This document shows positions 48,719-58,061 of a stretch of 64,000 bases of DNA, in pieces; within the stretch, counting starts at the first letter, position 1, and each line of letters begins with the position of its first letter. The position numbers were made by a program, and so were the translations under genes. A model generated the notes under the pieces. That model saw nothing but the letters and a program-made list of their open reading frames with translations, was not told the origin of the DNA and ran no database searches. The stretch is from Candidatus Onthoplasma faecipullorum (GTDB lineage Bacteria; Bacillota; Clostridia; Christensenellales; UBA1242): assembly GCA_019120295.1 (NCBI GenBank), contig DWVI01000004.1, positions 38,201-102,200 of the forward strand. The letters are read 5' to 3'.

Positions 48719-48960
48719 ATGTGTACATTTTTCGACATATTTTTTAGTTATAAATAGAAATAGCACTAAATAATATACTTGTTCAATTTTAAATATGCTT
48801 GTTTAATTTTAGCGTCTTCGTCTAAATAAAATTTAGTATTTTTTCAATTTGGTTTATTTAATACAATAATATAGTGAACATGTTAAATTTATAAAGAGTA
48901 ATTGTAATTTAATAGGTAATTTAACTTTAAAAATAAAAAAATATTTGGTATAATATAAAT

Positions 48961-49938
48961 ATGATAAACAAATTGTTTGATGCGTTAAATAGAGCAAAGT
49001 CGATTGCTCTTATTGCTCACATTTCACCAGATGCGGACGCACTTTGCAGTATGGTGCTTCTTAAAAATTTTTTAGTTAAAGCGCTAAAAAAGAGAGTGGA
49101 CATTTTTGCAGAGTGCGACGAAATAGCGGAAAATTATCACGCCATTTTAGGTGACAATAAAATAAATAAAGAAATAAAAAATTACCACACCGCAATCATT
49201 TTAGATTGCCCAAATTTACCTAGAGTTGGAAAATATGGCGAGATTTTTGAACGTGCCAAACAAAAAATTGTTATAGACCACCATGACACAACACAGTTTT
49301 CAGCAGATGTTAAAATTGTGAAACATGTGAGTTCAACATGTGAAATTTTATATGATATACTTAAAAAGTTCAATTACAAGTTTACCAACGCAGATTATGG
49401 AATGGTGTATGCTGGAATTATAACAGACACTAACAATTTGTCCGTTGGAGCAATGACGAAAAACACATTTAAAATTATAAGTGAGTGTTTTCCACACATC
49501 GACCAACAAGCGATTTATGATAATTTCTTTTCATTTAATTCAATGCGCAATATGAAATTACTTTCACGTGCGATTGAAAATATTGTAACGTTTATGCACG
49601 GTAGAATTATAATCACCCACATAACACATGAAGAAGCAAAACGCAACAAAGCGGGTGATAATGATTATGTTGGAATTATAAATAGGCTTGCAACAATCAG
49701 CGGGAATAAACTTGTGTGCTTTTCTTATCCAAAAGGCAATGGTTATTACGTTTCAATGCGTGCAAAACGCGGTTATGATTGTTCTCAAATCGCTTTATCA
49801 CACGGCGGTGGTGGGCACAAAGGTGCAAGTGCATATTTATCAAACGAAAGTCTGCAAAAAATAGAACAGGATATTTTGCAAGAATTTACCGAGCAAATTC
49901 AAAACACAAAACAGCAAATTAAGCAAAAAGTGTTTTAA
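48961..49938 (+). CDS. DHH/DHHA1 phosphoesterase (NrnA-like oligoribonuclease)
   Basis: 'IAHISPDADALCSMVLL', 'IVIDHHDTT', 'GGGGHKGASAYLS'. Confidence 0.9.
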   Translation: MINKLFDALNRAKSIALIAHISPDADALCSMVLLKNFLVKALKKRVDIFAECDEIAENYHAILGDNKINKEIKNYHTAIILDCPNLPRVGKYGEIFERAKQKIVIDHHDTTQFSADVKIVKHVSSTCEILYDILKKFNYKFTNADYGMVYAGIITDTNNLSVGAMTKNTFKIISECFPHIDQQAIYDNFFSFNSMRNMKLLSRAIENIVTFMHGRIIITHITHEEAKRNKAGDNDYVGIINRLATISGNKLVCFSYPKGNGYYVSMRAKRGYDCSQIALSHGGGGHKGASAYLSNESLQKIEQDILQEFTEQIQNTKQQIKQKVF

Positions 49939-49967
49939 AAAAAGTAAACGTGGAGTTTACTTTTTTT
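49937..49967 (+). terminator. Terminator
   Basis: AAAAAAAGTAAAC-GTGGA-GTTTACTTTTTTT. Confidence 0.85.
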
Positions 49968-50062
49968 GTTTGCTGTTATCATAAATTTTTAACTACAAAT
50001 TAATAATATATATTTGTTTAATACTGAAATGAAGATTTATAGTCAAGTAATATGCTAAAATG

Positions 50063-51454
50063 TTACGATTTTAATCTATCTAAAATGTCGCGAGCGGATA
50101 TTAGTCCTGTTGCGGCAGCCACAACTATATTGCCTGCTTTTCCTGCGCCGTCACCTATAAAATAAAGGTTTTTGTTTTCAACTTTAAATTTATTGTCCGT
50201 TTCTATTTCATTGCTGAAAAATTTAATTTCAGGGCCGTAGAGTAGTGTTTCGTCATTATTAACACCTGGAATGATTTTATTTAGTTCTTCAAGCCCTTCC
50301 AAAATGTTGGTTATAATTCTATAAGGTAGCACAAGCGCTAAATCACCTGCAACGCAGTCCTTTAACGTCGGTTCAATAAAACCTTTATCAATTCTGTGCC
50401 ACTCGCTTCTTCTTCCTGAGCGTAAGTCATGCAACGTTTGAATTATTGGCTTTTGGTCGCCTAAAACATTTGCAATTCGCGCAATACTTTCGCCATACAA
50501 ACGAGTGTTTGTTGCAGGGTGTGTTAGGTTGACCTTACTAATAAATGCAAAATTGGAATTTTTTGATTTAACATTTTTAAGCGCATGGCCATTAACGCAA
50601 ATAAAACCATAGTAATTTTCTTTTGTAACATACCCGCCTGGGTTAGTGCAGAAGGTGCGTATTTCGTCGCCATAAGTTTTGGTTTTTATGAAAATGGTCG
50701 GGTCGTAAATGACGTCTGTTATGCTTTCTAAAATTTCTTTTCTAACTTCAACACGTACGCCAATTTCTATACTTTGAGAAGAATATGGAATTTTGTGTTT
50801 ATCAAGTAACTCTTGCACCCAACTAGCCCCAGTTCTGCCAGGAGCAACCACAACATATTTGGCTTGCATTGAGTGGAGTGTGTTATTTTTAATATATGTA
50901 ATATTGTTGATTTCGTTGTTGCTTTCTATATCTTGCACGTCACCACTTTCTATAACTTCAACACCGTGTGAGATTAAAAAGTTGGTGAAATTTTCGATGT
51001 GTGTTGGAAGAGTGTCCGACCCTAAATGCTTTTGCTTGATAATAAGTAGCCTTGCGCCTTTTAAGGTTACATCTTTTTTAATTTGCTCGCTACGTTCGTC
51101 ACTTTTAGGAAAAACTTCTGCGTCCATACCAAAGCGATTAAAAATTTCTTCTGTTTCGTCTATGATTTTGTATGCTTCACTCTCACTCATATACTTAAAC
51201 AAATCACTTTTTCCTAGTTTTGGAATAAAGTTTAATTTACCGTCACTAAACGTGCCTGCACCGCCAAAACCTGATAAAATTTGGCAAGGGTTGCAGTTAA
51301 CACATTTTCCCGTTAACTTCATAGGGCAAACACGATTTTTTGCTAGTTTTCCCTTATCTATTAAACACACTTTAAGATTAGGGCTTTTAGTTATCAGCTC
51401 ATAAGCGGTAAATAGCCCAGCAGGACCAGCGCCAACAATCACAACATCATACAT
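50063..51454 (-). CDS. FAD-dependent NAD(P)/FAD oxidoreductase
   Basis: 'YDVVIVGAGPAGLFTAYELI', 'CNPCQILSGFGGAGTFSDGKLN', 'NLYFIGDGAGKAGNIVVAAATGLISARDI'. Confidence 0.88.
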   Translation of the reverse strand: MYDVVIVGAGPAGLFTAYELITKSPNLKVCLIDKGKLAKNRVCPMKLTGKCVNCNPCQILSGFGGAGTFSDGKLNFIPKLGKSDLFKYMSESEAYKIIDETEEIFNRFGMDAEVFPKSDERSEQIKKDVTLKGARLLIIKQKHLGSDTLPTHIENFTNFLISHGVEVIESGDVQDIESNNEINNITYIKNNTLHSMQAKYVVVAPGRTGASWVQELLDKHKIPYSSQSIEIGVRVEVRKEILESITDVIYDPTIFIKTKTYGDEIRTFCTNPGGYVTKENYYGFICVNGHALKNVKSKNSNFAFISKVNLTHPATNTRLYGESIARIANVLGDQKPIIQTLHDLRSGRRSEWHRIDKGFIEPTLKDCVAGDLALVLPYRIITNILEGLEELNKIIPGVNNDETLLYGPEIKFFSNEIETDNKFKVENKNLYFIGDGAGKAGNIVVAAATGLISARDILDRLKS

Positions 51455-51728
51455 AAACTTTCTCCTGTAACGTAAAATAATTACATAATTATTATATCAC
51501 ACATTGCTCAATTTTCAAAGTAAATTGGCATCTAACACGAATACAAATAATGCAACTTTTCTATACAAAAAAGTTAGAAAATAATTACAATATAAAAATA
51601 AAAGCATCAAGCACATTTAATAAAATTAAAGAGTTAATATTAAAAAAATTAAGGTGTTTATCATTAAATTAAAATTTTACAAAGGTAAAAAAAAATTCAC
51701 GAACTTTTTAAAATTCGTGAATTAAATT

Positions 51729-53177
51729 TTATTTAGATTGATTTTCGTTGTCGGTGCTTGTTTCTTTGCTTTCTTCATTTTCGCTTGTTTTATTTTTGCC
51801 TGCTTTCTCTTTACTTGTTTTATCTTCGCTTGTTTTATCTTTAACACCTTTGCCTTTACTATCTTTTTCAATTTCGTCAATAGAAATGTCTGCTGAGTGG
51901 ACAATTGGTTTCCATTCCACCTTCTTAAATGCTGCGCTTATTGCAATAGGAATGTAAGTGAACATAAAGAATGGGAATGTGAACAAATGCAAAATTTTTC
52001 TAGGCCAAGTTGTTTTTATCTTTTTACCTTCAGTGATTAGCACTAAAAGGGCAATTACAAACATGATTATATAAAGATATAAGAAATTCAGACCTAAACA
52101 CTTCCAAGCGTATACTGCTGAGAAATAGTCACCAATACAAAGCCCAACAATCGAACTTATAGGCAAACCAATAATAAGCAACATTGTTATAATTAGTGCA
52201 GGGAAGATTGTGGTTAAAATATCCCAACAAGAGAAATTGGTTAGCGCTTTTCCGATTAGTTGTTTACCGTCCTTTCCAAACACTTGGTAAAAACCTTTTG
52301 CCCAGCGCTCTCTTTGACGCCAAGATTGACGGAAAGTTTCAGGTTGTTCGTCGTACAATTCGGCTGAACCGCAGTAACCAATTTTACGCTTAGTCATAGC
52401 ATATTCAGTTGAACATTGAATATCTTCGGTTAGAGTGAAGAATGACCAGTTGTCATACTCTTTTACAACATCGGTGCTGATTAAAAAGCCTGTTCCAGAT
52501 ATAGCGCATGAAGTGTGAAGAGCCATACGCGAATTGTTTAGGTGTTTTGCTTCGTGTAAGAACCAATAACCATAACCTGCAGTTATCCAGTTTTTTCCAA
52601 AGTTTTTAGTGTTACGATAAGATGTTACCATTTCATAACCGCTATCATACACCTTATTCATTTCGGTTATAAAGTTTGGTTTTATAATATTGTCCGCATC
52701 AAGAACGATATACGCGTCAGGCACTATTGGCGCAAATTGACTTTCACTATGCAAACGATTAAATAAGTAGTTTAACGCATAACCTTTGCCAATTTTTGTT
52801 GTGTCATTACGCTCAAACACAATACAACCTAATTCCCTACAAATATCCGCAGTGTTATCTGTGCAATTATCTGCTATAACGAAAATGTGATACAATTCTT
52901 TTGGATAATCGTTTGCTTGAATACTTTTTATTAAATTTCCTATCACTTTGCTTTCATTTCGCGCAGAAATTACTATTCCGTAGGTGTGCAATTTAAATTC
53001 TTTTTCTTTGATTTTATATTTTCTAAATGTACCGAAAATTAAGTAAAAGAATTGATGTAAGTACATTATAACAAATATAAGTGAAATTATGTTTGAAAAG
53101 AGGTATATAAAGCCATGTAGCCCAGATGTGAAGGTTAAATGACCATTAAATCGTATTAAATCTATAAATATTTGCAT
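51729..53177 (-). CDS. Membrane family 2 glycosyltransferase with K/E/S/T-rich tail
   Basis: 'YGIVISARNESKVIGNLIKSI', 'VLDADN', 'FFTLTEDIQCSTEYA', 'QRERWAKGF', TM segments. Confidence 0.88.
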   Translation of the reverse strand: MQIFIDLIRFNGHLTFTSGLHGFIYLFSNIISLIFVIMYLHQFFYLIFGTFRKYKIKEKEFKLHTYGIVISARNESKVIGNLIKSIQANDYPKELYHIFVIADNCTDNTADICRELGCIVFERNDTTKIGKGYALNYLFNRLHSESQFAPIVPDAYIVLDADNIIKPNFITEMNKVYDSGYEMVTSYRNTKNFGKNWITAGYGYWFLHEAKHLNNSRMALHTSCAISGTGFLISTDVVKEYDNWSFFTLTEDIQCSTEYAMTKRKIGYCGSAELYDEQPETFRQSWRQRERWAKGFYQVFGKDGKQLIGKALTNFSCWDILTTIFPALIITMLLIIGLPISSIVGLCIGDYFSAVYAWKCLGLNFLYLYIIMFVIALLVLITEGKKIKTTWPRKILHLFTFPFFMFTYIPIAISAAFKKVEWKPIVHSADISIDEIEKDSKGKGVKDKTSEDKTSKEKAGKNKTSENEESKETSTDNENQSK

Positions 53178-53396
53178 AAATTGTCCTTTTTTAAATTTTT
53201 AAGCTTTAAAATATTAACATATAGCGCGCAGTTTGTAAATAAGTTTTTGAAAATTTGTAACAGATTTTGCAGTTTTACGATTTATTTTCTTAAAAGTAAA
53301 TATCTAATCTAATTTGTTGTATTAAAAGTTTTAGTTAATTTTATTTTGCATTAAATTTTTTATTTGCTATAATAGTTGTGGCTTAAAAGGGGGAGT

Positions 53397-54044
53397 ATGA
53401 TAATAGATATTGAAGGAACGGACGGTAGCGGGAAAAAGACGCAAACAGACTTGCTTTATTCAGCACTAACGGCGCTCGGCAAAAAATGTTTAAAAATTAG
53501 TTTTCCAAACTATGAGAGTAATTCCAGTGCTCCTGTTAAAATGTATTTAGGTGGAGAACTTGGTAACACTGCAAATTGTTTAAATGCATATCAAGCAAGT
53601 TCACTTTTTGCGGTAGATAGGTTAATCACACTAAAAAACATAGACCTAAATAGTTATGATTTTGTGCTTTTTGATAGATATGTTCCTAGCAATATGATAC
53701 ATCAATCCACAAACCTAAACTCACTAAAAGAAATGGACGATTTCCTAAATTGGGTGGACGATTTTGAGTATAACAAACTAAGCCTTCCACGCCCAGATAA
53801 AACAATTTTTTTAAATGTGCCAGTGGAAGTAAGTTTTCATTTGGCAAAAGATAGAAAAAACAATAAAAACGGCTTGGATAAGGACATTTTAGAAAATTAC
53901 GACCATTTAACGCGCGCGTATAACAGTGCAAACTACGTCGCAAGGAAGTTTAATTGGGAAACAATTATATGTGTAGATAGCAACAACAATTTGAAAAATG
54001 TTGAAGAAATTCACAAAGAAATATTGACTAAATTACCTTTATAA
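53397..54044 (+). CDS. dTMP (thymidylate) kinase-like protein
   Basis: 'MIIDIEGTDGSGKKTQTDLLYSAL', 'VLFDRYVPSNMIHQ'; ATG 53397 after gggggag. Confidence 0.85.
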   Translation: MIIDIEGTDGSGKKTQTDLLYSALTALGKKCLKISFPNYESNSSAPVKMYLGGELGNTANCLNAYQASSLFAVDRLITLKNIDLNSYDFVLFDRYVPSNMIHQSTNLNSLKEMDDFLNWVDDFEYNKLSLPRPDKTIFLNVPVEVSFHLAKDRKNNKNGLDKDILENYDHLTRAYNSANYVARKFNWETIICVDSNNNLKNVEEIHKEILTKLPL

Positions 54045-54087
54045 AAGTATAATTATAGGTAAATTTAGATAAATTTAAGGATATATT

Positions 54088-55914
54088 ATGAAAATTACAA
54101 GTAAAGAACTTAGAAAAACATGGTTAGATTTTTATACTGAACGTGGGCATGTAAACATTGGTGCCGTGTCGCTAATTGGCGACGGAAGCACAGGCGTTAT
54201 GTTTAACGTGGCTGGTATGCAACCGCTTATGCCGTATCTTCTTGGCAAACCACACCCAAAAGGCACAAGGCTATGCAATGTGCAGGGTTGCGTGCGCACT
54301 GTGGATATTGACGAAGTTGGTGACCCAACACACTTCACCTTTTTTGAAATGATGGGCAATTGGAGTTTAGGCGATTATTTTAAAAAGGAAAAAACAGCGT
54401 GGACGTTTGAACTTCTAACCAAAAAATTTGGTTTTAATAAAGAAGATATTTGTTGCACAGTTTTCGCAGGAGACGAAAGCGCTCCAAGAGATACAGAAAC
54501 GGCAAACCTACTTATAAATCTAGGTATATCACCTAACCACATATCATATTTAGGTAAAGAAAACAACTGGTGGGAATTAGAAGGCACAGTTGGCACGCCT
54601 TGTGGACCAGACAACGAGTGGTTTTATCCACGTCATAACAAACCATGTGGTCCAAACTGTGGTCCAGAATGTGATTGCGGTAGGTATGTTGAGATTGGTA
54701 ACGACGTTTACATGCAGTATGAAAAATTAAAAGACGGGTACACTCCGCTAAAAAATAAGAATGTGGACACCGGATTTGGTTTTGAACGAATGCTAATGTT
54801 CTTAAACGGACTAACCGACGGATATAAAACCGACCTATTTTCAGATGTAATAGCACTAATGGAAAAGGCGATTGGTTTTAAGTATGAAGAAGACGAAAAA
54901 GTAACGCGTGCAATGCGCATTATTGCCGACCACACCAGAACGAGCGTTATGCTTATGGGAGATGTAAATGGAATTCTTCCTTCAAACGTTGGAGCAGGAT
55001 ATATTTTGCGCCGTCTTATTCGCCGTGCGGTAAGATATGCAAACGAAATCAAACTTGATTTGTCCAACATTATTGAAATTGCAAAAATATTTATTGAAAA
55101 AGTGTACGACGAAGCATACCCAATAATGTATTCAAAACGCGAATATGTGTACACTGAACTTCAAAACGAAATAGACAAATTTAATAAAGCACTCGCGCTT
55201 GGAAATAAAGAATTTGAAAAAGTGGTGAGTGGAATAATAAGAAAAAATCAATTCATGGCAGGCAAAGACGGTTACGTTCCTGAAACAATGATAAGCGGAA
55301 AGGCCGCATTTAGGTTGTACGATACATTCGGTTTTCCAATTGAACTAACCACTGAAATGGCGCGCGAGCGTGGTTTAAGTGTGGATAAAGTTGGTTTTGA
55401 CAACGCTTTCCGTGAACACCAAGAATTAGCGCGAACGACAAGCGCTGGCTCGTTTAAGGGTGGACTTGCTGATAACACAGAAGAAACAATAAAACTTCAC
55501 ACCGCTTGCCACCTTCTTCTTGCAGGGCTTAGGCACATGTTTGGAAAGGGTATTGAGCAAAAAGGAAGCAATATAACAAGCGAACGTCTTCGTTTTGACT
55601 TTAATTTTGATAGAAAACTAACCGACGAAGAAGTTAAAACGCTTGAAGATTTTGTTAACGACGCAATAAAACGTGCTATACCAGTTGAAAGGTGTGAAAT
55701 GACGCTTAAAAAGGCGCACGAACTAGGCGCTTATGGTATTCATAAAGCAGAAGATGACGACGTAATTTCTGTTTATAAAATCGGCGATGTAGATTTCCAA
55801 ATTTGCGGTGGTCCGCACGTTAAAAACACAAGCGAATTAAAGCATTTCAAAATAGCAAAACAAGAAGCCGTCTCAGCAGGCGTTAGACGAATTAAAGCGG
55901 TTTTATCTAATTAA
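54088..55914 (+). CDS. Short alanyl-tRNA synthetase-type protein (catalytic + editing core, no C-Ala)
   Basis: 'LRKTWLDFYTERGHVNI', 'FNVAGMQPLMPYLLG', 'RLCNVQGCVRTVDIDEVG', 'FFEMMGNWSLGDYFK', editing 'HTACHLLLAGLRHMFG' and 'CGGPHVKNT'; 608 aa. Confidence 0.88.
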   Translation: MKITSKELRKTWLDFYTERGHVNIGAVSLIGDGSTGVMFNVAGMQPLMPYLLGKPHPKGTRLCNVQGCVRTVDIDEVGDPTHFTFFEMMGNWSLGDYFKKEKTAWTFELLTKKFGFNKEDICCTVFAGDESAPRDTETANLLINLGISPNHISYLGKENNWWELEGTVGTPCGPDNEWFYPRHNKPCGPNCGPECDCGRYVEIGNDVYMQYEKLKDGYTPLKNKNVDTGFGFERMLMFLNGLTDGYKTDLFSDVIALMEKAIGFKYEEDEKVTRAMRIIADHTRTSVMLMGDVNGILPSNVGAGYILRRLIRRAVRYANEIKLDLSNIIEIAKIFIEKVYDEAYPIMYSKREYVYTELQNEIDKFNKALALGNKEFEKVVSGIIRKNQFMAGKDGYVPETMISGKAAFRLYDTFGFPIELTTEMARERGLSVDKVGFDNAFREHQELARTTSAGSFKGGLADNTEETIKLHTACHLLLAGLRHMFGKGIEQKGSNITSERLRFDFNFDRKLTDEEVKTLEDFVNDAIKRAIPVERCEMTLKKAHELGAYGIHKAEDDDVISVYKIGDVDFQICGGPHVKNTSELKHFKIAKQEAVSAGVRRIKAVLSN

Positions 55915-56035
55915 CAATTTAATAAATGATAAAGCAAATTCAATGAACAAAGCACATATTTTTAGTTGTCTGTTTTAACTTAAAACTTAAACCCTAAACA
56001 AGCTATTAAAAAAATTCAAAAAAATTAGAATCATA

Positions 56036-56080
56036 TGTGAAACAAATTATAAAATAATAAACAAATTTGTTTCACATTTT
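56036..56080 (+). terminator. Terminator-like inverted repeat after the alaS-like gene
   Basis: TGTGAAACAAAT ... ATTTGTTTCACA then TTTTTAATT. Confidence 0.6.
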
Positions 56081-56189
56081 TAATTCACATAGGCGTTAAA
56101 CGATTGATGTTTTGCGCCTTTTTTGATATAATAAAAATGTTTAAAATGTTTGTTTTCAATCTAGAAAATAAATTTAAAAGGAGTACATT

Positions 56190-56792
56190 TTGAATTTACC
56201 TAATAAATTAACAATTTTGCGCGTTGTGCTAATTCCATTTATGATGTTTTTTTATTTAGCCGACTTTATTCCATATGGAATTGGAAAACTTATTGCACTT
56301 GCAATTTTTATTATTGCATCGCTCACTGATATGTTGGACGGTCAAATTGCGAGAAAGCGAAATTTAGTTACAAATTTTGGAAAGTTTTTAGACCCTATTG
56401 CAGACAAAATGTTAACGTCCGCAATGTTATTTATGTTGGTGGCAGACCAAACAATTCCATCTCCATGGGGCGCAATCATTATAACAATCATAATTTCACG
56501 TGAATTTATGGTTAGCGCGCTAAGGCTTCTTGTCGCAAGCAAAGGCACGGTGCTTGCCGCAGATTGGTGGGGAAAAATAAAAACTATTGTTCAAATGATA
56601 GCAATTCCAGTGTGTGTGGTGTTAAGTTATCTATACACTTGTGGTTTAAACGTTCCAAACGCCCTAACACTAACATTTGAAATTCTTTCCTACGTGTTGA
56701 TTGGGCTTGCAACTGTGCTAACGGTCATTTCTGGCGTAAATTACATTGTTAAAAATAGGCACGCTTTTAAGGAAGACACAAAGCAGGACTAA
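56190..56792 (+). CDS. pgsA: CDP-diacylglycerol-glycerol-3-phosphate 3-phosphatidyltransferase
   Basis: 'MNLPNKLTILRVVLIPFMMFFY', CDP-alcohol motif 'DMLDGQIARKRNLVTNFGKFLDPIADK'. Confidence 0.94.
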   Translation: MNLPNKLTILRVVLIPFMMFFYLADFIPYGIGKLIALAIFIIASLTDMLDGQIARKRNLVTNFGKFLDPIADKMLTSAMLFMLVADQTIPSPWGAIIITIIISREFMVSALRLLVASKGTVLAADWWGKIKTIVQMIAIPVCVVLSYLYTCGLNVPNALTLTFEILSYVLIGLATVLTVISGVNYIVKNRHAFKEDTKQD

Positions 56793-56983
56793 TCTAAATC
56801 AAAAATTAAAATCTAGCAGTAAGCAATTATAAAATCACTATTGCAAAAAAACTGATACATTGGTTATGGTTACAATAATAAAACAAAAAATAAATCATAA
56901 ATAGATTAAAAATTTATCGAACAAATGTTTGACAATAATATTAAAAATGGCTATAATATTTAGGTAAAGATAAAGGAGATAAA

Positions 56984-57973
56984 ATGGCAGACGATAAACA
57001 AAAGGCACTTGAAACCGCACTTGCACAGATTGAAAAGCAGTTTGGTAAGGGTGCTATAATGAAAATGGATATGGATAATTATGGCGAAGGAATAGAAGTT
57101 ATACCAACTGGTTGCTTAACGCTTGATATGGCGCTTGGGGTAGGCGGTCTTCCTAGGGGAAGAATTGTTGAAATTTATGGCCCAGAGAGCAGTGGTAAAA
57201 CGACAGTTGCTTTGCACGTTATAGCAGAAGCGCAAAAAATGGGCGGAACAGCAGCGTTCATTGATGCAGAGCATGCACTAGACCCAATTTACGCGCAAAA
57301 GTTAGGTGTTGATATTGGTTCTATGTATGTTTCTCAACCAGACACTGGTGAGCAAGCCTTAGAGATAACCGAACAATTAGTTAGAAGTGGTGGTATTGAT
57401 ATAATTGTTATTGACTCAGTTGCAGCCCTAACCCCAAAAGCAGAAATTGACGGCGAAATGGGTGATAGTTTTATTGGGCTTCAAGCACGTCTTATGTCGC
57501 AAGCGTTAAGAAAGTTAACGGGTGTTACAGCAAAGAGTAAAACACTTGTAATATTTATTAACCAACTTAGAGAAAAAGTTGGCGTTATGTTTGGTTCACC
57601 AGAGACCACACCAGGCGGTAAAGCGCTTAAATTCTATTCGTCAATTAGGCTTGACGTTAGAAAGACGGACACAATTAAAAATGGTCAAGACATTGTTGGT
57701 TCGCGCACCAAAGTTAAAGTTGTTAAAAATAAGGTTGCACCACCATTTAAAACAGCCGAATTTGATATTATGTATGGCGAAGGTATTTCAATTATGGGTT
57801 GCTTGATTGACTGCGCTATTGAACTTGGTCTTATTGAAAAGAGCGGAAGTTGGTTTAGTTATAACGGTGATAAGATTGGTCAAGGTAAGGAAAACGTTAA
57901 AGCATATTTAACTAGCCACCCAGAACTTGCCGACGAAATTGATAAAACCATTCGCGAAAAATTAAAAAAGTAA
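56984..57973 (+). CDS. recA: Recombinase RecA
   Basis: '[23 protein letters not shown]', '[20 protein letters not shown]', '[20 protein letters not shown]'. Confidence 0.98.
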   Translation: MADDKQKALETALAQIEKQFGKGAIMKMDMDNYGEGIEVIPTGCLTLDMALGVGGLPRGRIVEIYGPESSGKTTVALHVIAEAQKMGGTAAFIDAEHALDPIYAQKLGVDIGSMYVSQPDTGEQALEITEQLVRSGGIDIIVIDSVAALTPKAEIDGEMGDSFIGLQARLMSQALRKLTGVTAKSKTLVIFINQLREKVGVMFGSPETTPGGKALKFYSSIRLDVRKTDTIKNGQDIVGSRTKVKVVKNKVAPPFKTAEFDIMYGEGISIMGCLIDCAIELGLIEKSGSWFSYNGDKIGQGKENVKAYLTSHPELADEIDKTIREKLKK

Positions 57974-58061
57974 TAATTATAAAAACATTATAAAAATATA
58001 AACGTTAAATATTTGAAAGCATTTTAAGTGTTAAACTAGTCCTTATTATTTAAGGTGAGTT

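Noticed and set aside
51722-51904. Lysine-rich minus-strand ORF 'MSTQQTFLLTKLKKIVKAKVLKIKQAK...'
   Set aside because: Alternate frame of the GT2 repetitive tail
54132-55478. Several antisense ORFs within the alaS-like gene
   Set aside because: Shadow ORFs opposite a strongly supported CDS
56036-56080. TGTGAAACAAAT..ATTTGTTTCACA considered as a parS-like site
   Set aside because: Half-sites are in the wrong orientation and spacing; fits a terminator after the alaS-like gene
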